Shown here: positions 1 to 9,214 of the stretch, in pieces
How positions within the stretch are numbered: position 1 is the stretch's first letter
Layout: each line of letters opens with the position of its first letter
NCBI GenBank assembly: GCA_001602415.1
Contig: CP012155.1
Location: forward strand, 496,001 to 560,000
Length of the DNA stretch: 64,000 nucleotides
Direction: 5' to 3'
Origin: Bacteroidetes bacterium UKL13-3
GTDB lineage: Bacteria; Bacteroidota; Bacteroidia; UKL13-3
Notes under the pieces: model-generated
Told to the model about the DNA's origin: nothing
The model's database searches: none
The model's input: the letters and a program-made list of their open reading frames with translations, nothing else
Position numbers and translations under genes: made by a program

Positions 1-1335
1 GGCGCAAATATGGATGAACTTATAAACGCAAAAATAACAGCCGATACCATTAATAAATATCACAACATAGAACAAGCGAAACTTAAAATTGAAGGTCGTT
101 TTGCATTGCGTGGAACAGGAACTTACGAATATGTTGATCAAAAAAAGAACAAGCAAAAATTCTTCTTAAATGAAATTGGAATTGATAGTGCACATCGTTT
201 ATTAGCTAAAACGGATATTCCGGATTCAATTCTGTTTTTTGCAGGTACAAATATTCGTTTTCAGGGAAGAGTGCTGTTGCGCAGTATTGAGAAAAACTTG
301 GAGTATGATGGTTTCTTCTTGCCTAAACATAAATTACCTTACCCTCGCACCGATTGGTTCAGAAATACCGCTGTAATAAGTCCTGATTCGGTATTTATCA
401 ATGTTCAACAAACACCTACTAACCAAAACAGGCAAGCGCTTACAAATGGTTTTTATATTTCAAATGATTCTGCGCATGCTTACGCTGCTTTTTTTACGCG
501 CAAACGAAATGGGTCAGATCCCGAATTAATGAAGGTGGAAGGCGTTTTGTATTACGATGAAAAGGACAAGGAGTTTCGTTTAGGTTCTTCCGAGAAGTTA
601 TTTAAAGAGGGACTTAAAGGAAATACATTACGTGTAAATGAAGGCAAACAAACCACTACGGGCGAAGGCAGGTTTAAGTTTGGGTACGAAACAGGAAAGT
701 TTGAATTTATAACTGCCGGAACAGCAACCCTCAATGCTTCCGATACTTCTTTCAGCATGCACCTTGCTGCGTTGCTTAATTTCCCTATTCCATCAAGCGC
801 ATTAAAATTGATGTATGATTCGCTGTATAATCAATCTGATAATGGCGAAGCCCCATCCTTTAAAGCTGATTTTATGAAGAAAGCAGTAGCTGAATGGGTT
901 GATGATAAAAACATAGTAAAAGCTACTGATGAGATAGATGATAATAATGTGAAATTAATCCCGGAATTGCAAAAAACCATATTTATTTCAGAATTGAAAA
1001 TGAAGTGGAATCCGGCCTCACGTTCTCTCATTTCGATAGGCAATATTGGGATCAATTCTTTCGAGAAGTTTAGGTTGGAACGTATGGTAAAAGGGCGTTT
1101 AGAAATGACCAAACGCAGAAGCGGAGATGATTTTGTGTTGTATATTGAATCTCCTCAAAATGGAAGTTGGTACTTTTTTAAATACCAGCGAAACATTCTG
1201 TATGTTGTAGCTTCAGATGCATTGTTTAATCAATATATAAAAGATAATATTGACAAACTTTCGAAAGATGAGTTTAAACTTCGGCAGGCAAATATTGCTG
1301 ATCGAAATCGTTATGTAAAAGCCATGAAAAAATAA
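1..1335 (+). CDS. C-terminal part of a large hypothetical protein (cut by window start)
   Basis: The reading frame is open to base 1, in frame with the first ATG at base 10, so this is probably the last ~440 residues of a longer protein and not a gene starting at base 10. No family motif is recognised. The visible part is mixed alpha/beta, rich in Lys, Phe and Asn, with no membrane segment and no C-terminal sorting domain. A 112-base gap without a gene separates it from plsY on the same strand. Function unknown. Confidence 0.7.
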   Translation, partial: GANMDELINAKITADTINKYHNIEQAKLKIEGRFALRGTGTYEYVDQKKNKQKFFLNEIGIDSAHRLLAKTDIPDSILFFAGTNIRFQGRVLLRSIEKNLEYDGFFLPKHKLPYPRTDWFRNTAVISPDSVFINVQQTPTNQNRQALTNGFYISNDSAHAYAAFFTRKRNGSDPELMKVEGVLYYDEKDKEFRLGSSEKLFKEGLKGNTLRVNEGKQTTTGEGRFKFGYETGKFEFITAGTATLNASDTSFSMHLAALLNFPIPSSALKLMYDSLYNQSDNGEAPSFKADFMKKAVAEWVDDKNIVKATDEIDDNNVKLIPELQKTIFISELKMKWNPASRSLISIGNIGINSFEKFRLERMVKGRLEMTKRRSGDDFVLYIESPQNGSWYFFKYQRNILYVVASDALFNQYIKDNIDKLSKDEFKLRQANIADRNRYVKAMKK

Positions 1336-1447
1336 GATGGTTAATAAATCATAGTTGCGGGTTATTCTATAATATTACATTAAGAAGTAATCGAACTACT
1401 AATGACGAATTTCGAATAACTCAATAACGAATAACTCAAATTGAAAC

Positions 1448-2104
1448 ATGAATAATTTAACAGTAATGATTTTAAGTTGTGTTGGGGCTTATTTATTAGG
1501 TTCTATACCCACAGCTGTTTGGATAGGGAAAGCCTTTTTTGGAATTGATGTTCGTGAGCACGGAAGTGGAAACGCTGGCGCAACCAATACGTTGCGCACC
1601 CTCGGTAAACCTGCCGGATTTACCGTTTTATTTATCGATTTTTTGAAGGGATTGTTAGCCACCAGTTTGGTGATATTTAATCATTCATTGGTAAGTGAAA
1701 CTGAGGCATACTTCAACATGCAAATGTTGCTGGGTGCAATGGCAGTGTTAGGACATGTATACCCAATATTTGCCGGTTTTAAAGGGGGCAAGGGAATTGC
1801 AACATTAATTGGCGTAATCACAGCCATGAGCGGTTGGTTAGCCCTATGTTGTTTTGTAACTTTTGTCATTATTGTTTCTGTAAGTAAGTATATCTCTTTA
1901 GGATCAATGGTTTCCGCTATTTTAAGTCCGCTTTATGTTGGGTTAATTTATGAGTGGCATCAACCAACATTTTTGTACTTTTGCATTACAATAGCAGTTT
2001 TGGTTGTATACACGCACAGAGCTAATATAGGTCGCTTGCGTGCAGGCAATGAAAACAAGTTTAGTTTAAATAAAAAACCAACCATTGAAACGCAAAAAAA
2101 ATGA
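1448..2104 (+). CDS. plsY: Glycerol-3-phosphate acyltransferase PlsY
   Basis: Inner-membrane enzyme that transfers an acyl group from acyl-phosphate to glycerol-3-phosphate, the first step of phospholipid synthesis. All three PlsY motifs are visible: GSIPTAVWIGK followed by REHGSGNAGATN near residues 18-48, the glycine-rich FKGGKGIAT near 115, and HRANIGRLRAGNENK near 190-204. Several hydrophobic segments fit the usual multi-TM fold, and 218 aa is a normal length. The stop overlaps the next start by 4 bases (ATGA), so it is probably translationally coupled to clpS. Confidence 0.96.
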   Translation: MNNLTVMILSCVGAYLLGSIPTAVWIGKAFFGIDVREHGSGNAGATNTLRTLGKPAGFTVLFIDFLKGLLATSLVIFNHSLVSETEAYFNMQMLLGAMAVLGHVYPIFAGFKGGKGIATLIGVITAMSGWLALCCFVTFVIIVSVSKYISLGSMVSAILSPLYVGLIYEWHQPTFLYFCITIAVLVVYTHRANIGRLRAGNENKFSLNKKPTIETQKK

Positions 2105-2379
2105 GCGAACAATTGATTGAAGAGTTATTAGTTGAAGTGTTGGATGGAGTTCATTCGGGCGCAACACTCATTTTATACAATGATGATGTAAATACATTCG
2201 ATCATGTAATTGACTGTTTGGTGCGTATTTGTAAGCACGATGAATTACAGGCCGAACAATGTGCAACATTGGTTCACTTCAAAGGCAAGTGTGATGTTAA
2301 GCATGGCGTAAAAGCAGATTTAATGGCTATGTGTAAAGCCCTGTTGGATGAAGGATTAAGTGCCACTATTGGAGAGTAA
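2101..2379 (+). CDS. clpS: ClpS-type Clp protease adaptor
   Basis: Small adaptor (92 aa) of the ClpS fold, which hands N-degron substrates to ClpAP/ClpCP. The signature stretch NDDVNTFDHVIDCLVRIC at residues 27-44 and the later HFKGKCDVKHG are typical of the substrate pocket and the Clp-binding face. It overlaps plsY by 4 bases. The link with plsY is probably positional only. No N-terminal extension is lost, since ClpS proteins are normally 85-110 aa. Confidence 0.9.
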   Translation: MSEQLIEELLVEVLDGVHSGATLILYNDDVNTFDHVIDCLVRICKHDELQAEQCATLVHFKGKCDVKHGVKADLMAMCKALLDEGLSATIGE

Positions 2380-2426
2380 TGTTTTACATTGCTTCATTTT
2401 GTAAATGATAAACATAAAATTTTAGG

Positions 2427-3128
2427 ATGATAAATAAAGTAGTAAAGGATGCGCAAACTGCTATTGCTGATATTCATAGCGGTGCAGTTATAGGTTTGGG
2501 AGGGTTCGGATTGTGCGGCATTCCCGAAAATTGCATCAATGCATTGGTGTCGAAAGGAATCAATAATTTAACTTGTATTTCAAACAATGCAGGTGTTGAT
2601 GATTTTGGCATCGGATTGATGTTGCAACAAAAGCAGGTGAAAAAAATGATCGCCTCTTATGTTGGTGAAAATGCTGAATTCGAGCGTCAATTATTATCGG
2701 GAGAATTGGAAGTTGATCTTATTCCTCAAGGAACATTGGCTACCCGTTTATTAGCGGCAGGTTATGGTATGCCGGCAATTTTTACTCCGGCAGGTGTAGG
2801 TACAGAGGTTGCCGTAGGAAAAGAAACACGCATGTTTAACAATAAAGAATATTTGATGGAATATGCTTTCGATTTGGATTTTTCCATCATCAAAGCATGG
2901 AAAGGCGATACTCAAGGTAATTTAGTGTTTCGTAAAACATCTCGTAATTTTAATCCATTAGTAGCAATGGCCGGAAAAATTACCATTGTAGAGGTGGAGG
3001 AATTGGTTGAAGCAGGCCAAATTGATCCGGATCATATTCACTTACCTGGAATATATGTACACCGCATCTTTCAAGGGACAGATTATGAGAAGAGGATCGA
3101 ACAGAGAACGGTTAGTAAAAAACAGTAA
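2427..3128 (+). CDS. scoA: 3-oxoacid CoA-transferase subunit A
   Basis: Alpha subunit of succinyl-CoA:3-ketoacid CoA-transferase, which activates acetoacetate with CoA taken from succinyl-CoA. The N-terminal GLGGFGLCGIPENCI motif (residues 23-37) is the class I CoA-transferase A signature. GVGTEVAVGKE and the AWKGDTQGNL region (about 155) also match. Its 233 aa is the standard length of the split-subunit form. Subunit B follows 67 bases downstream on the same strand. The pair could also act on a related beta-ketoacid; substrate choice cannot be read from sequence. Confidence 0.94.
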   Translation: MINKVVKDAQTAIADIHSGAVIGLGGFGLCGIPENCINALVSKGINNLTCISNNAGVDDFGIGLMLQQKQVKKMIASYVGENAEFERQLLSGELEVDLIPQGTLATRLLAAGYGMPAIFTPAGVGTEVAVGKETRMFNNKEYLMEYAFDLDFSIIKAWKGDTQGNLVFRKTSRNFNPLVAMAGKITIVEVEELVEAGQIDPDHIHLPGIYVHRIFQGTDYEKRIEQRTVSKKQ

Positions 3129-3195
3129 TTGGTGAATTAAGTTATTAGTTAATAATATATCAGCGTAAATCCGCGAAATCTGCGGGAAACAAAAT

Positions 3196-3852
3196 ATGGC
3201 TTTAGACAAAAATCAAATAGCAAAAAGAATCGCCCAAGAATTACAAGACGGATTTTATGTAAATTTGGGTATTGGAATTCCAACATTGGTTGCTAATTAT
3301 ATCCCCGAGGGAATTAATGTGGTATTACAATCCGAAAATGGCTTGTTGGGAATTGGTCCTTTTCCAATTGAAGGAGATGAAGATGCCGATTTGATTAACG
3401 CAGGAAAACAAACTATCACAACTGTTGCGGGTTCCTCGTTTTTCGATTCAGCCATGAGCTTTGGAATGATTCGATCAGGGAAAGTGAACCTCACTATTTT
3501 GGGTGCAATGGAAGTTGCCGATAATGGTGATATTGCCAACTGGAAAATACCAGGCAAAATGGTTAAAGGAATGGGAGGGGCCATGGATTTAGTGGCTTCG
3601 GCCAAAAATATTATTGTTGCCATGCAACACGTAAACAAAGCCGGAGAAAGTAAGTTATTAGCAAAGTGCTCACTTCCAATCACTGGTTTAAAATGTGTAA
3701 AAAAGGTTGTTACTGAGCTAGGCGTTTTTGATATTACTCCCGATGGTTTTAGATTGTTGGAGTATGCACCGGGTGTTACCATCGATTATATAAAGGAAAA
3801 AACCTTGGGAAGACTTGTCATTGCCGAAGATGTGAAAGAGATGGTGGTTTAA
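3196..3852 (+). CDS. scoB: 3-oxoacid CoA-transferase subunit B
   Basis: Beta subunit, carrying the catalytic glutamate. The motif QSENGLLGIGPFP has Glu47, the residue that forms the glutamyl-CoA thioester in this family. NLGIGIPTLV at residues 23-32 and the Gly-rich KGMGGAMDLV near 123 are typical. It is 218 aa and sits directly behind scoA as in most bacteria. The short intergenic region (3129-3195) carries only AT-rich sequence with a CCGCGAAATCTGCGG-type motif. Confidence 0.95.
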   Translation: MALDKNQIAKRIAQELQDGFYVNLGIGIPTLVANYIPEGINVVLQSENGLLGIGPFPIEGDEDADLINAGKQTITTVAGSSFFDSAMSFGMIRSGKVNLTILGAMEVADNGDIANWKIPGKMVKGMGGAMDLVASAKNIIVAMQHVNKAGESKLLAKCSLPITGLKCVKKVVTELGVFDITPDGFRLLEYAPGVTIDYIKEKTLGRLVIAEDVKEMVV

Positions 3853-3876
3853 CCTTAAAACCGACTAAAAATCATT

Positions 3877-3905
3877 TTTGATTGTAAAACACATCGTTAT
3901 TTTCG
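3877..3905 (+). promoter_or_regulatory. Possible Bacteroidota promoter upstream of mdh
   Basis: TTTG at 3877-3880 and TATTTTCG at 3898-3905 approximate the Bacteroidota -33/-7 pair (TTTG / TAnnTTTG). The spacer is 17 bases, slightly short, and one base of the -7 box differs. It lies about 80 bases before the mdh start in a 135-base gap after scoB. Confidence 0.3.
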
Positions 3906-3987
3906 CACTCGTTTTTGGTCAAGGATTCACGGCTGAATTTAGGCTCAAATCCTCAAATTATCACATAATCAAATTAACAACATAAAC

Positions 3988-4929
3988 ATGACTAAAGTAT
4001 CGGTTATTGGAGCAGGAGCTGTAGGAGCAACCACAGCAGATGTAATTGCGTATCGCGAATTGGCAGACGAAGTAGTTTTGCTAGACGTAAAAGAAGGTTT
4101 TGCAGAAGGTAAGGCGTTGGATATTTACCAAACAACTTCGTTGTTGGGAATGAAAACACGTGTTACCGGCACAACAAATGATTACAGCAAAACAGCTAAT
4201 TCAGATGTTGTAGTTATCACTTCAGGTATTCCGCGTAAACCAGGGATGACTCGTGAGGAGTTAATAGGCACAAATGCAAATATCGTAAAATCGGTAGCCG
4301 AGAATGTATTGAAACATTCGCCAAATGCAATAATCGTTGTTGTTTCTAACCCAATGGATACGATGACTTACCTTGCGTTGAAAGCAACAGGATTACCTAA
4401 AAATAGAATTATTGGTATGGGTGGATTGTTGGATAGCGCTCGTTTTAAAGGATACTTAGGCTTGGCGTTAAACCAACCAACTGCCGATATTCACGGAACG
4501 GTAATTGGCGGACATGGAGATACAACCATGATTCCGTTAACTCGTTTGGCTACCTTAAATGGTGTTCCTGTTTCGAATACGTTGTCTGCTGACAAACTGA
4601 AAGAAATAAGTGATGCAACCATGGTAGGTGGAGCAACGTTAACTAAATTATTAGGAACATCTGCATGGTATGCGCCTGGTGCGGCAAGTGCTTTATTGGT
4701 AGAGAGTATTGTACGTGATCAAAAGCGTGTGATGCCATGTTGCGTTAGCCTTGACGGTGAGTACGGACAAAAAGATATTTGTTTAGGAGTGCCTGTTACG
4801 ATTGGAAAAAATGGATGGGAAACAATTGTTGATTACAAGTTGGATGCTGCCGAGCAAGAATTGTTTAATAAAAGTGCAGATGCTGTTCGCAACATGAACA
4901 ATGTATTGAAGGAAATCGGAGCATTGTAA
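3988..4929 (+). CDS. mdh: Malate dehydrogenase (LDH-like type)
   Basis: NAD-dependent oxidation of malate to oxaloacetate in the TCA cycle. The N-terminal Rossmann motif GAGAVGATTA (residues 8-17), the substrate-binding RKPGMTREEL loop, VVSNPMDTMTYL and the catalytic His in IGGHGDTTMIPL are all present. At 313 aa it belongs to the LDH-like malate dehydrogenases common in Bacteroidota. It is monocistronic by appearance, with a promoter candidate before it and a clear hairpin terminator after it. Confidence 0.97.
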   Translation: MTKVSVIGAGAVGATTADVIAYRELADEVVLLDVKEGFAEGKALDIYQTTSLLGMKTRVTGTTNDYSKTANSDVVVITSGIPRKPGMTREELIGTNANIVKSVAENVLKHSPNAIIVVVSNPMDTMTYLALKATGLPKNRIIGMGGLLDSARFKGYLGLALNQPTADIHGTVIGGHGDTTMIPLTRLATLNGVPVSNTLSADKLKEISDATMVGGATLTKLLGTSAWYAPGAASALLVESIVRDQKRVMPCCVSLDGEYGQKDICLGVPVTIGKNGWETIVDYKLDAAEQELFNKSADAVRNMNNVLKEIGAL

Positions 4930-4962
4930 AAAATAACAGATCTTAATTTTATTATTCAATAG

Positions 4963-4994
4963 AGACGTTTCATTTGAAACGTCTTTATTGTTTT
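4963..4994 (+). terminator. Rho-independent terminator after mdh
   Basis: A 9-bp perfect stem (AGACGTTTC / GAAACGTCT) with an ATTT loop, followed by a T-rich run at 4984-4994. It lies 33 bases after the mdh stop. Confidence 0.85.
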
Positions 4995-5005
4995 ATATAG
5001 GTAGC

Positions 5006-5437
5006 ATGAAACATAAGATTCCATTACACATTATTGAACTAGAAGCACAAAATTTCCACGTATTCGTGGATATGGAGATCAACGGAACAACCTGTCGCTT
5101 GTTGGTTGATACAGGAGCAAGCAAAACAGTTTTTGATGCTGAACGTGTTTTACGTTTTGTGAGCGAACAAAAAATAACTTCTCATGAAAGCAAATCAGTT
5201 GGATTGGGAGCAACTAACATGGAAACGAAAGCTGCCACAATCAAAAATATTACTGCGAAAAAGTTTAAACGTAAAAAAATGGAGGTTGCTATATTGCCTT
5301 TGGCACATGTAAATACAACTTATGCCGTACTCGAAATTCCTGAAATTGATGGCGTATTGGGTAGCGACTTTTTGATGAAATACAGAGCTGTTATTGATTT
5401 TGGTAATGCTCAACTCGTATTGACGAAAAGGAAGTAA
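5006..5437 (+). CDS. Retropepsin-like aspartyl protease domain protein
   Basis: A 143-aa single-domain aspartyl protease of the retroviral/clan AA type. The active-site motif LLVDTGASKTVFD lies near residues 30-42, and the second conserved region GVLGSDFLMKY is near residue 116. One catalytic Asp per chain implies that it acts as a dimer, as in retropepsins. The frame extends 18 bases upstream to a TTG, but that lies inside the mdh terminator, so the ATG at 5006 is preferred. No signal peptide is seen. Cytoplasmic role and substrate are unknown. Confidence 0.82.
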   Translation: MKHKIPLHIIELEAQNFHVFVDMEINGTTCRLLVDTGASKTVFDAERVLRFVSEQKITSHESKSVGLGATNMETKAATIKNITAKKFKRKKMEVAILPLAHVNTTYAVLEIPEIDGVLGSDFLMKYRAVIDFGNAQLVLTKRK

Positions 5438-5455
5438 CGCTCAAAAGGAGTTAGT

Positions 5456-5947
5456 TTAGCTCCTCATATTGTCGAACTGCAACGGAACCTCAAAATCTTC
5501 CCCTCTCAGTCTGTTCATCGTAGCTTGTAACTCATCAATACTTTTGCTGGTTACCCTCACCTGATCATCCATTATACTGGCTTGTACTTTTAATTTTGCA
5601 TCTTTAATAAATGTGGTAATCTTTTTTGCATGTTCTTTATCCAGACCTTCTTTAATAGGTAACTCCTGATAAACATGTCTGCCACTTGGGTGAGGTTCTT
5701 TGCTCAAGTCTAATATTCGTGGATCAAGGCCTTGTTTGGTAAATTTGCTTAAAATAATATCAATTAAACTGGTTAGCGCCATCTCCTGCTTAGCCTGCAG
5801 TTTAACTTGTTTAGCTTTTTTATCCAACTCAATGGTGCAGTCTTCATCTTTTAAATCATAGCGGTTTACCAGTTCTTTAATTGCAACATTTATTGCATTA
5901 TCAATCTTTTGAAGGTCTATTTTGTTTACAATGTCAAAACTTGCCAT
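5456..5947 (-). CDS. yajQ: YajQ family nucleotide-binding protein
   Basis: A 163-aa protein of the YajQ/UPF0234 family, two ferredoxin-like domains, members of which bind cyclic di-GMP or nucleic acids. Starting at the ATG at 5947 gives MASFDIVNKID, the universal YajQ N-terminus. A longer frame starting 33 bases upstream is unlikely. The internal LSKEPHPSGRHVYQELPIKEGL and the C-terminal QFDNMR end are diagnostic. It converges on the protease gene. Confidence 0.93.
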   Translation of the reverse strand: MASFDIVNKIDLQKIDNAINVAIKELVNRYDLKDEDCTIELDKKAKQVKLQAKQEMALTSLIDIILSKFTKQGLDPRILDLSKEPHPSGRHVYQELPIKEGLDKEHAKKITTFIKDAKLKVQASIMDDQVRVTSKSIDELQATMNRLRGEDFEVPLQFDNMRS

Positions 5948-6018
5948 GGTTATGTGTTTTAAGAGAATATTAAGATGCAAACTAACTATATTTGATGGTG
6001 AAATAATAATTTAAGGCG

Positions 6019-6813
6019 ATGAAAAAAAGTATATTAATACTGTTGTGCTCAACCGTGTTGTTGATTGTACAATCTTGCAAAGAAGGTGATAAAGACGATA
6101 ATACAACTGCAACGTCTAGTGCCTCAACAACTGGCTCAACGTTTGAAAGCGGCATTACATATAACTCCAAAGGTAAATTAACACTAATGTTTAATCCCAC
6201 ATTTGGTGCTCAGGCATTTGAGTTATCGCCTAAATCCTATGTAACCGCAGCAGCTGATACAATTAGAATAACTCAACTTACCTACTACGTAAGTAATGTT
6301 ACGTTAACCACCTCAGCAGGTAATAAAATAAATTTAGGTAATTATGAATTGATTAGTCAAATACCCGGACAGCAAGCCAAGGTTTTATTGGATAGTATTC
6401 CTGCCGGGTGCTATACTTCCATTTCGTATATGATTGGTGTTGATAGTTTGGCAAACAGCACAGGAGTGCATACCGGTGCTTTAGATCCTTCATACGGTAT
6501 GTATTGGGCATGGAGTACCGGTTATGTTTTTCTGAGATTAAAAGGACGTTTCACCAGTCAAAATACTGCTTACAGTTTTGATATTGGAGGTGACGGAAAT
6601 GTGATGAATGTTAACCATGATTTATCTAACTATAAAACCGGTGGAACAGCACTTACCGCCAATATTAACGTGGATGTTGCGAAGTTTTTTAATACGCCTA
6701 ATAAATATGATTTAAAAACTGATGCAATTGATATTCACTCTGCGGGAGTGCCATCCATTGCTAAGTTAAAGGTAAATATTGCCAATGCATTTAATATTAC
6801 GGCTATTCAGTAG
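6019..6813 (+). CDS. MbnP-family copper-binding lipoprotein
   Basis: A 264-aa exported lipoprotein (lipobox LLIVQSC at residues 14-20) whose body matches the MbnP domain: ITQLTYYVSNVTL near residue 91, a GVDS motif near 150, and the aromatic run YGMYWAWSTGYVFL near 165-178. In characterised MbnP proteins a partner diheme enzyme (MbnH) oxidises a conserved tryptophan to kynurenine, which creates a copper site. The gene directly downstream is a diheme enzyme of that family, 9 bases away, which supports the assignment. Which Trp is modified here is inference. Confidence 0.82.
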   Translation: MKKSILILLCSTVLLIVQSCKEGDKDDNTTATSSASTTGSTFESGITYNSKGKLTLMFNPTFGAQAFELSPKSYVTAAADTIRITQLTYYVSNVTLTTSAGNKINLGNYELISQIPGQQAKVLLDSIPAGCYTSISYMIGVDSLANSTGVHTGALDPSYGMYWAWSTGYVFLRLKGRFTSQNTAYSFDIGGDGNVMNVNHDLSNYKTGGTALTANINVDVAKFFNTPNKYDLKTDAIDIHSAGVPSIAKLKVNIANAFNITAIQ

Positions 6814-6822
6814 AGATTAAAA

Positions 6823-7941
6823 ATGAAAAGAGTAAACGTTTTTTGTTTGTTATGTTTTGCAGTATTTTTTTTTGTACAAAGTTGTAAAAAAGATGATGAG
6901 GTCATACAAAATGGAACAACTACAGTAGTTCCCACGGATACAACTAAACCATTTGCACCTACACCATACTTGGTTCAGATTCCTGTTGGATTGCCACTTG
7001 ATTATCCTATTCCTTCTCCCTTGGATAATCCATTAACAGTTGAGGGCGTTGAGTTAGGACGTAAGCTGTTTCATGATAAAATCCTATCCAAAAATAACGT
7101 TCAATCATGTGGTTCGTGCCACAGTCAGTTGTTTGGATTTACGGATGAAGCTAAACAATTTAGTTTTGGAGCAAGCAACCAAAAAGGTGAGCGCAATTCA
7201 ATGCCTCTTTTTAACTTGGCTTATGTAGAAAAATTTGCTAAAACAGATCATCGGTTTTTCTGGGATGGTGGTGCCAAAAATTTAGAATCTCAAGTATTAG
7301 GGCCTATTACCAATCCGCTGGAGATGGAAGAAACCCTCACTAATGTGATTGATAAATTGCAAAAACATCCACAGTATCCCGCTTTATTTAAGAAAGCTTT
7401 TGGTAGCGACTCTATTACTACTGCCATGCTTATGAAGGCAATTGCGCAGTTTGAACGCATCATTGTTTCGGGTGAAACACGTTTTGATTATTTTAAATTG
7501 TTTGGCGATCAGAGCAAATTAACTGCACAAGAAAAACGAGGGCTAGAGTTGTTTAATACGGAAGAAAAGGCCGATTGTTTTCATTGTCACAGTTTGAGTG
7601 GTGCATTTATGACTGATTTTTTATTTCACCACAACGGTCACCAAAGTAGCGATCCCGGACTTGGGCGCATCACCAACAATCCTGAAGACAAGGGCAAATT
7701 CAGAACGCCCTCCTTACGCAATTTGGTTTTTACAGCACCGTACATGCATGATGGTCGTTTGGCAAAATTGGAAGATGTAGTTGAGTTTTATAATTCTGGA
7801 GCAATTCGAACCTATCCTGCTGATCCATTTATAACCAAACATCCAAATGGTTTAGGTTTAACATCAGATGAAAAAGCAGATTTAGTAGCGTTCTTAAAAA
7901 CAATGACCGATTCGACATTGATTACCAATACCAACTACTAA
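6823..7941 (+). CDS. Diheme cytochrome c peroxidase/MbnH-family lipoprotein
   Basis: A 372-aa lipoprotein (lipobox FVQSC, Cys21) of the CcpA/MauG/MbnH superfamily. Two c-type heme motifs are visible, CGSCH at residues 96-100 and CFHCH at 252-256, plus the typical FRTPSLRNL and YMHDGRLAKLEDVVEFYN near the C-terminus. Family members either reduce peroxide or oxidise a partner protein. Because the neighbour is an MbnP protein in the same transcript, the MbnH role (Trp to kynurenine) is more likely than plain peroxidase. It acts in the periplasm, anchored to a membrane. Confidence 0.88.
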   Translation: MKRVNVFCLLCFAVFFFVQSCKKDDEVIQNGTTTVVPTDTTKPFAPTPYLVQIPVGLPLDYPIPSPLDNPLTVEGVELGRKLFHDKILSKNNVQSCGSCHSQLFGFTDEAKQFSFGASNQKGERNSMPLFNLAYVEKFAKTDHRFFWDGGAKNLESQVLGPITNPLEMEETLTNVIDKLQKHPQYPALFKKAFGSDSITTAMLMKAIAQFERIIVSGETRFDYFKLFGDQSKLTAQEKRGLELFNTEEKADCFHCHSLSGAFMTDFLFHHNGHQSSDPGLGRITNNPEDKGKFRTPSLRNLVFTAPYMHDGRLAKLEDVVEFYNSGAIRTYPADPFITKHPNGLGLTSDEKADLVAFLKTMTDSTLITNTNY

Positions 7942-7955
7942 CTTTAGAGTTAATA

Positions 7956-8858
7956 TTATTGCTCAATGATGGATTTGTAACTGGCAACAGTCAGTAAGCA
8001 TTCATCACCCAACTTTATGGCGAGATTTTTCTGCTCATGTCCGGCTGGAAAGTCAAAGGCAATAGGGTAATTGTATTCAGCAACATGTTCGGCTATTATT
8101 TCGAGGGCTGTTTTTCCGAATAGAATGGTATTATCCCGCATATCGCTCATGCCTCCAATAATCAGACCTGCAAGTTTATTCAGTTTGCCATTCCGCTTCA
8201 TGTTCACCATCATACGGTCTATATGGTAAAGGTATTCATCAAGATCTTCTAGAAATAAAATACAACCATCAGTATCAATATCAGAAGTGGAGCCTAATAA
8301 CGAAGACAATACAGATAAGTTACCGCCAATGAGTTTCCCTTTTGCAGTTCCAATTCTGTTAAGTGGATGTGAAGTAAAAGTATACTGTACCTTTTGGCCA
8401 AAAAGAACGTTGTACAACGATTCATTACTTTCTGCATCTGCGTTATGTGCTTGCATGGTAATTGGCATGGCAGCGTGTATTGTAGGAATGGCTGAATGCA
8501 TAAAAATATGTGAATGTAGTACCGTTACATCACTAAAGCCGATAATCCATTTTGGATAATGAGTAAATTTTTTGAAATCCAATTGATCAATTATTCTCAC
8601 GGTACCATAACCGCCACGAGCACAGATAATCGCATTCACATTTTGGTCATCCAACAATAATTGCATTGCCTGAGCTCTTATATGATCATTGCCTGCAAAC
8701 TGACTATCGGTTTCAAAAATTCCGTGCGCCAATTGTACATTCAATCCCCATCGCTCAAATAGTGTGATTGCCGGTTGCAATTCTTCCAAACTCACTTTAC
8801 GAGCAGTGGCTGTGATGGCAATGGTATCGCCTGCTTTAAGGTATGGGGGTGTTTTCAT
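7956..8858 (-). CDS. ldcA: LD-carboxypeptidase, peptidase family S66
   Basis: Removes the terminal D-Ala from muropeptide tetrapeptides during murein recycling. Family S66 hallmarks are present: ARGGYGTVRIIDQLD, the nucleophile Ser in IIGFSDVTVLHS, an acidic FLEDLDEYLYHIDRM segment holding the catalytic Glu, and the catalytic His in AGHEQKNLAIKLG near the C-terminus. The ATG at 8858 gives a 300-aa protein beginning MKTPPYLKAGD, the usual start. A 10-residue longer frame is unlikely. There is no signal peptide, so it is cytoplasmic. Confidence 0.93.
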   Translation of the reverse strand: MKTPPYLKAGDTIAITATARKVSLEELQPAITLFERWGLNVQLAHGIFETDSQFAGNDHIRAQAMQLLLDDQNVNAIICARGGYGTVRIIDQLDFKKFTHYPKWIIGFSDVTVLHSHIFMHSAIPTIHAAMPITMQAHNADAESNESLYNVLFGQKVQYTFTSHPLNRIGTAKGKLIGGNLSVLSSLLGSTSDIDTDGCILFLEDLDEYLYHIDRMMVNMKRNGKLNKLAGLIIGGMSDMRDNTILFGKTALEIIAEHVAEYNYPIAFDFPAGHEQKNLAIKLGDECLLTVASYKSIIEQ

Positions 8859-9214
8859 TAGAGAATGATTGGTAAGTTTTAAAAACAAGATAAAGATATA
8901 TATCCTGAGAAGAAATATTCAAGTTCGAATGTTGAAATAATGCGTAACGACTAAAATAGAATGAAGAAGAGCATTCGAAATAAAATTGAACAATCTCCAT
9001 GGCTATCGAACAAAGTATTCAAATCTATTTTCATTAAACCACTCGCGACCCGCAATAAACGACCTGCAACAAATAATCGTAAATACAATTAACAAATAAC
9101 CAGTCAACTGTTTTCGATACAACTCCTTCCAAATATTTACTCGAACTGACTGTTCTTTCATTAACACAATTAACCTATCAACCGGTCAACATTATCAACC
9201 AATCAACTCTCTTC
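8859..9214. other. Gene-free spacer between ldcA and the mannose-1-P guanylyltransferase
   Basis: About 355 AT-rich bases between two minus-strand genes. It holds loosely repeated phrases of the AACCAATCAAC / AATAACCAGTCAAC type, as in other spacers of this window. No ORF, tRNA or convincing hairpin was found. It should contain the ldcA promoter, but no good TAnnTTTG box was recognised. Confidence 0.5.
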
